A stretch of DNA of 24,938 nucleotides, taken from assembly GCA_019648995.1 (NCBI GenBank), contig BLXT01007005.1, positions 328,404 through 353,341 of the forward strand. The letters are read 5' to 3'. The stretch comes from Plakobranchus ocellatus. Lineage: Eukaryota > Mollusca > Gastropoda > Plakobranchidae. Within the stretch, counting starts at the first letter, position 1. Each line of letters opens with the position of its first letter. The notes beneath the pieces are model-generated. The model was not told the origin of the DNA. It was given only the letters and a program-made list of their open reading frames with translations, and ran no database searches. Shown in pieces: positions 21,801 through 24,938 of this stretch. The translations under genes were made by a program, and so were the position numbers.

Positions 21801-23466
21801 AAATTGATCATATTTTGCATTGGAAAAAGCCAAGTAAACTACTGCAAAATTTGAATAAAATCAACTAAATTATGATAACTGTGATTATTTATAATGTCAA
21901 TAATGACATGTTCCATGAAGAAAAGATTAAAATATTTAGGCTTAAAACAAATAAGAAGTTTTGTACAGGGAAAAAAAGCCTGGGTTAGTTAAGATTAAAA
22001 GGCAGCATACTATTGCTGCAGGTTTTCTAAACATCAAACTTTAATTTTGGAAAATATTCAGTCTATGAAAAATAGCTGTTTGCTGGTAAGCGTCAACTAG
22101 GAATTTTTTGCATCTAGTAAATGCCGAGAGCATCTGTGTCTAATTTCAGAATTTAAACAGTCTTTTTTCCTCAAAGTTGGGTGTCCTGGATTGTTCTCAG
22201 TCTCTTCTAAACTGAATGTTTAGAGTTTAATATTTAACAATCTGCAGTGATAAAATAGAGCATTTGCAGTTTAATTTCAAATATTAAACACTGCTAGCCA
22301 CACCTAGACAGTATGATATGAGAGGAATCAACCCTAATGTAAATCAGTATAAATAATCATAGAATCATTCAAAATTTTCATCCATGTTTTTAAAATTGAT
22401 TAAAACATCTCATCTTGTAGTTAAATGACACAAAATGTTACAAACTTACTGCATTCAGCTGTAATGGAAGCAAGACCTCCGTAAAGAAAAGGTCTCCAGT
22501 CGTTCATCCCGTGGTAAGTTCTCTTTTGTTTCTCCTTGTCAGGGGTTTCACTGTCTGTATGGCTTATGTGATGGTATGAGGTTCTGATTGTGTTCTCCCT
22601 GAAAAGTGTGATTTTTGTTTTACAAGACATGGCACTGAAAGAGATGGAATATCACAAACATTTGCCTGCGCAAATAAAACAAAATCATAGTGTAGTCGCT
22701 CTAGGCCTGTTGATTTGTATACAATAAGAATAAATATTTAGCCAGCAAATTTTTGTGTTCTGTAGACAAAAAAGTTGCAAGGACAACAAGACCTTGGCTT
22801 CTGATTCAGAAAGCTTGTCGCGTGATTATTTTAATAGTTGCTTGACCGCTGTGGAAAGCCTCTTGTGTTTTATTTGGAATCATATAATGATGAGGCTTGA
22901 TTTGGCTACCTTTAGAGCTTGATGTAGATGTCTAGAATAGGCCTAGATTATAATCTAGTCTAGATATCTAGATCTAGATCTTGCGAATCTAGGCCTAAAT
23001 TGTAAATCTACATCTATATTTATCTGGTCCATTATGATTAGATCTTGATTCCGTCGATCTAAATTTAGATCTAGATCTAGAATCTAAATATTTTGATTAG
23101 ATCTTGTCTCTAGATCTAGATCTAAACTAGATTTAGATTCTAGATCTAGATTTAGTAGAATCTAATAAGAATCTAAATGTTTCGATTCAATAATCATTAT
23201 CTAGATCTAGATCTACATATCTAGATAAGATCTAGATCTAGATCTAGATTCTAGATCAAAATTTTAGCTCTTGATAAAATATCACTCTAGGCCTAAAATA
23301 ATTATTGTTCTACGTTAAATCATGATTAAATTCTAGAGCTTCACCTATCATTGTCGGCACTGTTGGAAACTAGATCAGCAGGATCTAGATTTAGACTCCG
23401 TTGATGTCCTTGTGTGAACCGTCCCTGACTTTCGGCGCAAGGAGTGCTCGACCTTCCCTCACTCAT
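9843..23466 (-). CDS. SLC25A14/SLC25A30: Mitochondrial carrier, UCP5/KMCP1 type (whole gene, 11 coding exons)
   Basis: Coding segments on the minus strand are 23345-23466, 22450-22634, 21325-21472, 20635-20729, 18640-18725, 17524-17622, 16683-16807, 15934-15994, 11342-11455, 10488-10568 and 9843-9881. From the ATG at 22630 the protein has 342 residues; from the ATG at 23466 it has 384. Numbering by the shorter form, there are three Solcar repeats with signatures P64-x-D66-xx-K69, P165-x-D167-xx-K170 and P260-x-D262-xx-K265. Even-helix motifs include YDVAKK (223-228) and YEQLK (335-339). Diagnostic stretches [45 protein letters not shown] and [12 protein letters not shown] place it with SLC25A14/SLC25A30 rather than UCP1-4. 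Family knowledge: six-helix inner mitochondrial membrane carrier, linked to transport of sulfate, thiosulfate, phosphate and dicarboxylates. All splice phases agree, so the gene appears intact. Confidence 0.93.
9882..10487 (-). other. Carrier intron 10
   Basis: About 606 bp. The donor is weak (ATC|GTATCC), while the acceptor is good. The reading frame of exon 10 stays open into this intron to about 10368 before a stop, so retention would give a different C-terminus. No repeat or gene is seen otherwise. Confidence 0.8.
10488..10568 (-). CDS. SLC25A14/SLC25A30: Carrier exon 10: loop and start of helix 6
   Basis: Twenty-seven codons (residues 304-330), [14 protein letters not shown] followed by [13 protein letters not shown], phase 0 at both ends. 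The acceptor is TGTTGTCAG. [23 protein letters not shown] is the best-conserved stretch of this subfamily and fixes the assignment. The donor GTATCC is poor, yet the next exon supplies the expected FFxTYEQLK in frame. Confidence 0.94.
10569..11341 (-). other. Carrier intron 9
   Basis: About 773 bp of AT-rich DNA with donor GTGAGT and acceptor TGTCAG. I see no repeat or additional exon. A 64-codon open stretch on the opposite strand at 10733-10927 looks accidental. Confidence 0.8.
11342..11455 (-). CDS. SLC25A14/SLC25A30: Carrier exon 9: third matrix loop
   Basis: Thirty-eight codons (residues 266-303), TRMMNQ at the start and [11 protein letters not shown] at the end, phase 0 on both sides. 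The acceptor is TACTTTCAG and the donor GTGAGT. Between these conserved ends is [20 protein letters not shown], longer and more Ala/Ser/Pro-rich than the loop I recall for the human paralogues, so the matrix segment is expanded. The codon use is GC-rich compared with the flanking introns. Confidence 0.92.
11811..11953 (-). mobile_element. tRNA-derived SINE
   Basis: On the minus strand the element starts GGAGGGCTGTTTTGGCATAG near 11950. An A-box-like block TGGCATAGTAAATAGCG lies at 11922-11938 and a B-box-like block GGGTTTGAGCCC at 11874-11885, about 37 nt apart, the spacing expected for an internal Pol III promoter. The tail (CCTGACAGAGGGCCGGATAG and on to GTGGACTGGCTG) recurs in part at 2962-3030. 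It cannot fold as an intact tRNA and lies in an intron, in the same orientation as the host gene. Confidence 0.68.
12654..12674. repeat. (TG)n microsatellite
   Basis: A perfect TG dinucleotide run of about 21 bases in carrier intron 8. Confidence 0.95.
13093..13260 (-). other. GC-rich open patch in intron 8, possible alternative exon
   Basis: A markedly GC- and CpG-rich block stands out from AT-rich intron. Read on the minus strand from a possible acceptor (TTAGCCAG, ending 13261) it gives 55 codons and a stop at 13093-13095, beginning [20 protein letters not shown]. It is in phase 0, so it could join after residue K265 of exon 8 and would end the carrier early, removing part of the third repeat. 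The polypyrimidine tract is poor. I recognise no protein in it. It could also be an inserted fragment. Confidence 0.25.
15934..15994 (-). CDS. SLC25A14/SLC25A30: Carrier exon 8: helix 5 and third signature
   Basis: One base completes L245, then 20 codons (246-265) [20 protein letters not shown]. It carries the third PxDxxK signature (P260, D262, K265), which caps helix 5 on the matrix side. The acceptor is ATTCAG and the donor GTTAGT. A Cys (C264) sits where the relatives usually have Val. Confidence 0.94.
15995..16682 (-). other. Carrier intron 7
   Basis: About 688 bp, with donor GTAAGT. It holds an A-run followed by (GAA)n at about 16407-16440. Nothing else is recognised. Confidence 0.85.
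16407..16440. repeat. Poly-A plus (GAA)n tract
   Basis: A run of about 16 A followed by several GAA units in carrier intron 7; simple sequence. Confidence 0.9.
16683..16807 (-). CDS. SLC25A14/SLC25A30: Carrier exon 7: helices 3-4 linker and helix 4
   Basis: Forty-one codons plus two bases (204-245), [14 protein letters not shown] then [20 protein letters not shown]. The acceptor is CTCGCCAG and the donor [15 protein letters not shown] and the [FY][DE]xx[RK] motif (Y223, D224, K227) match the subfamily closely and complete the second repeat. Confidence 0.95.
16808..17523 (-). other. Carrier intron 6
   Basis: About 716 bp, with donor GTAAGA. AT-rich with short homopolymers; no other feature seen. 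Confidence 0.85.
17524..17622 (-). CDS. SLC25A14/SLC25A30: Carrier exon 6: second matrix loop
   Basis: Thirty-three codons (171-203), [11 protein letters not shown] through [15 protein letters not shown], phase 0 at both ends. The acceptor is CTGTACAG and the donor GTAAGA. RMQA and the EGxxGLWRG block (finished by exon 7) are the second-repeat matrix helix and its signature. Confidence 0.94.
17623..18639 (-). other. Carrier intron 5
   Basis: About 1.0 kb, with donor GTTTGT. No repeat element or exon is recognised; an open stretch on the opposite strand (18218-18412) is AT-rich and looks accidental. Confidence 0.85.
18640..18725 (-). CDS. SLC25A14/SLC25A30: Carrier exon 5: helix 3 and second signature
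   Basis: Two bases complete N142, then 28 codons (143-170): [20 protein letters not shown] then ANPTDVLK. The second PxDxxK signature is P165, D167, K170. The acceptor is TTTTTCAG and the donor GTTTGT. The [12 protein letters not shown] stretch is typical of UCP4/5/6-like carriers. Confidence 0.95.
18726..20634 (-). other. Carrier intron 4
   Basis: About 1.9 kb, with donor GTGAGT. It holds a short AGATCTAG-rich run near 19918-19952 and a CpG-containing stretch from about 19955 ending in three 34-bp tandem units (20327-20426). No exon is recognised. The block from about 19900 to 20430 differs in composition from the rest of the intron and may be an inserted element. Confidence 0.8.
20327..20426. 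repeat. 34-bp CpG-rich tandem repeat, about 3 units
   Basis: Units begin at 20327, 20361 and 20395. Units 1 and 2 share TCGCATTCGGTCGCATTAGG and then GTTGGA or CTGGA. Unit 3 is diverged (TTGCATTAGGGCGCATAAGG then TTGGA). The period is 34. It lies in carrier intron 4. Confidence 0.85.
20635..20729 (-). CDS. SLC25A14/SLC25A30: Carrier exon 4: helix 2
   Basis: One base completes G110, then 31 codons (111-141), [20 protein letters not shown] then [11 protein letters not shown], plus one base. The acceptor is GCCTGCAG and the donor GTGAGT. [16 protein letters not shown] is diagnostic of the UCP5/KMCP1 group and ends the first repeat. Confidence 0.95.
20730..21324 (-). other. Carrier intron 3
   Basis: About 595 bp, with donor GTAAGT. 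More than half of it is the 121-bp tandem repeat at 20771-21104, which contains an assembly gap. Confidence 0.9.
20771..21104. repeat. ~121-bp tandem repeat with NNNN assembly gap
   Basis: Copies are 20771-20893, a partial 20898-20983 and 20984-21104. All share GTGAAAACTATCAGAGAATA, CAATTTTCTTTTG and TTTTTTGTACTCA. Four N at 20894-20897 replace roughly the first 35 bases of the middle unit. Copies 2 and 3 are nearly identical and copy 1 is more diverged. The true copy number is unknown because the gap is inside the array. Confidence 0.95.
21325..21472 (-). CDS. SLC25A14/SLC25A30: Carrier exon 3: first signature and matrix loop
   Basis: Two bases complete S61, then 48 codons plus two bases. 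[15 protein letters not shown] carries the first signature (P64, D66, K69); then [16 protein letters not shown] and [11 protein letters not shown]. The acceptor is AATTTCAG and the donor GTAAGT. Residue 61, built across the junction as AGC, is Ser where relatives usually have Gly before TFP. Confidence 0.96.
21473..22449 (-). other. Carrier intron 2
   Basis: About 977 bp, with donor GTAAGT. AT-rich with poly-A/T runs; nothing else is recognised. Confidence 0.85.
22450..22634 (-). CDS. SLC25A14/SLC25A30: Carrier exon 2: N-terminus of the 342-residue form and helix 1
   Basis: The ATG at 22628-22630 has a good context (GCC before, G at -3). It opens 60 codons plus one base. The first 42 residues are hydrophilic ([14 protein letters not shown] onward); [18 protein letters not shown] (43-60) starts helix 1 of the carrier. 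An acceptor (CTCTTTCAG) sits only four bases before the ATG, so an upstream exon must be spliced on. The four bases plus exon 1 keep the same frame open. Donor GTAAGT. Confidence 0.92.
22635..23344 (-). other. Carrier intron 1
   Basis: About 710 bp, with donor GTGAAG. Its 5' half is the TCTAGA-rich array listed separately. No other exon is seen. Confidence 0.75.
22925..23245. repeat. TCTAGA/AGATCT-rich degenerate repeat array
   Basis: Dense, mostly palindromic hexamers (TCTAGATCTAGATC, AGGCCTAG and variants) fill this stretch without a fixed period. Sparser runs occur at about 145-340 and 19918-19952. This kind of sequence is common in heterobranch gastropod genomes as far as I recall. Confidence 0.85.
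23345..23466 (-). CDS. SLC25A14/SLC25A30: Carrier exon 1: possible N-terminal extension
   Basis: An ATG at 23464-23466 opens 40 codons plus two bases ([20 protein letters not shown] then [20 protein letters not shown]) and ends at a plausible donor AG|GTGAAG. Joined to exon 2 the frame reads on as S-A-M into the exon 2 start, adding 42 residues to give 384. The first ATG has a weak context (C at -3), the second a strong one. The frame is closed upstream by TAG TAG near 23575. The exon could equally be 5' UTR with the carrier starting in exon 2. The composition is less AT-rich than intron. The extension is hydrophilic, not an obvious targeting peptide. Confidence 0.5.
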
Positions 23467-23659
23467 GAGAGGATAGGACCTGCTCCTTTCCTTGGAATTG
23501 GATTTAGCTGACTGTCTAAATTTATCTCTCAATTTGAGAATAGTGAGATTACTTAGTAAAAATTTTTGATACTACTAGCTTGCCTGTTTGTCGATTATTT
23601 TCAGATATAAATATTTAGGTTTGGCGATGATAATCTAAAATGAGAAACTGTCTACTTAC

Positions 23660-23700
23660 AGTTGATCGCGAGCTACACTACTGTTGTAAACTAGACATAG
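23660..23700 (-). other. Candidate noncoding first exon donor
   Basis: The minus strand has CAACT|GTAAGTAGA with the break at 23660/23659, a strong donor match apart from T at -1. It could end a 5' UTR exon that splices to an acceptor near the CAG at about 23517-23519 or directly to exon 2. The transcription start is unknown. Confidence 0.3.
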
Positions 23701-24840
23701 ACAATGTTGTCGTCCGACCGATGATGTAAATTTACCAAATCCGTGAATGGCTTTAGGCCTGTAAATCCCTCAACCTACATTCACTTCTTGGGAGTTATGC
23801 GCTGGTTAAGTACGGCGTAAATGGAGTGTAAAATAAAGCAAGTTAAGGGCTGACTAAATTGGTTTAGTTCGGATCTCTCTATATTTAGGAACATTTCTTG
23901 TGGGCAGGACCAGAACTTGCCGTTGATTGGTTCAGATCTTACTACGTCAAATACTACGATTAGCATAGGCCGAAATGGCAACGTGCGGCTACCACGAATT
24001 GAGAGATAGACTGAAACCCTGAATACAATGTCATGTACTGAGACAGGAATTTTCATAGGGTTTTTGTTGTTGTTCTTTAATTTTTTTTTCTATTATAAAA
24101 TCAAACCCACATCCATAAAGCCAATTGTATGCAGATTTCATTTCCATTAGCACGTGATTTTTTTTTTTTAATTTTCTACTTCTGAAAGTGCCGATGCTTG
24201 TCTAGACTACCCGTATCGCCAAATGCCGGTATCCTGCAGGGTTTCTTTTTTTCCAAAAAACCCGCGATCGGCAGCCTAGATATGAAAAAGGAGTGGCGGT
24301 TTGCACACGGTGTCAAGACCAAATATGTACTAGCCCTACAGTCATCTACATTCAGTTGTTCTTGCTTCTTTGCCAGACCTAAAATCAATTACATACATAC
24401 ATATGCCTATAACTATATTCTAAGTCCCAAATTATGGTTTTTCTTCACCTCAAAAGTTCTTCATCTCCTTCACAACGCAACAAACTTTTATTGTTGGAAA
24501 GTTTTGTTCTAAGCACAGTTTTCTTTATTTTGTTTCCTTTTTTTTCTATATTTATTCGGTAAAAAAAATGAAAAATAAATAAATAAAATGCCACGGTTAT
24601 TGAGAATATATCACGACAAAATGTAGAGGAAACGTTTTGCCTGTGCAGATAAGATTAGAAAAAGGCGGAGGTATGGTTTAAAAAACAAAAAACGCAACCA
24701 AAAAAAAAAAAAAAATCAACAACAAAAAGAGCGCTGCGTGCAGACCACGCGAGTCTCTCTTACGTTTCGTATGTAGATCTATATTGAAATATTAAAGTGT
24801 CTAGCCTATCATTTTCAACAACAAAAAATAATGATATTAG
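23701..24840. other. Upstream region of the carrier gene
   Basis: Presumed promoter side. Positions 23690-24000 carry more CpG than the introns; I see no TATA box or other clear motif. A 91-codon ATG-started frame on the minus strand (23781-24056) resembles nothing known. Positions 24190-24320 form another CpG-containing patch including a GGGTTT...AAACCC self-complementary segment. From 24500 to 24725 there is A/T-rich simple sequence. No gene is supported. Confidence 0.4.
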
Positions 24841-24869
24841 TAAAGACACTATCTTGGGGGATTGGGGGA

Positions 24870-24870
<1 letters not shown>

Positions 24871-24938
<68 letters not shown>
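24871..24938. repeat. (TAG)n microsatellite at window edge
   Basis: About 22 uninterrupted AGT/TAG triplets run to the last base, so the true length is not visible. Confidence 0.97.

Noticed and set aside
24198..24512. 104-codon + strand open stretch near the right edge
   Set aside because: It starts with TTG, and the ATG just upstream is followed closely by a stop. Low-complexity Phe/Lys segments come from T and A runs.

Overview
The window is eukaryotic nuclear DNA. It is AT-rich, its coding exons are split by GT-AG introns, it carries a tRNA-derived SINE, and it is littered with TCTAGA/AGATCT-type degenerate repeats and homopolymer runs. Those hexamer-rich stretches, the base composition and the intron sizes suggest a gastropod mollusc, most likely a heterobranch snail or slug. 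This is inference from pattern, not from a search.

Layout on the + strand: positions 1-1123 hold the last intron and final coding exon (888-1123) of a gene that enters from the left. Its product ends in a Ser/Thr/Pro/Ala-rich tail followed by a basic-acidic terminus; I do not recognise it. About 50 bp after its stop codon lies a decayed DNA element (about 1173-2743). The element has imperfect terminal inverted repeats, sits in a (TA)n tract, and carries on the minus strand a frameshifted, stop-ridden relic of an uncharacterised transposon-borne protein that I associate with the DUF7869 family. From 2744 to about 9130 I see no gene, only a SINE-tail fragment, simple repeats and a weak hairpin-like inverted repeat.

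The dominant feature is one minus-strand gene, coding from 23466 (or 22630) down to 9843. It is a complete SLC25 mitochondrial carrier of the UCP5/KMCP1 (SLC25A14/SLC25A30; insect Bmcp) type. I traced 11 coding exons whose splice phases all join: ten give a 342-residue carrier, and an upstream in-frame exon would give 384 residues. The three Solcar repeats each carry the PxDxxK signature (P64/P165/P260). Members of this group are inner-membrane carriers linked to transport of sulfur oxyanions, phosphate and dicarboxylates.

The introns contain a TCTAGA-rich array (intron 1), a ~121-bp tandem repeat interrupted by an NNNN assembly gap (intron 3), a 34-bp CpG-rich tandem repeat (intron 4), and in the large intron 8 a SINE, a (GT)n tract and an unexplained GC-rich open patch that could be an alternative exon. 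Upstream of the gene (23661-24938) are the presumed promoter region, possible noncoding first-exon material, and a long (TAG)n microsatellite at the window edge. Coordinates of exon ends were read by hand from splice consensus plus family alignment from memory; no transcript or database evidence was available.
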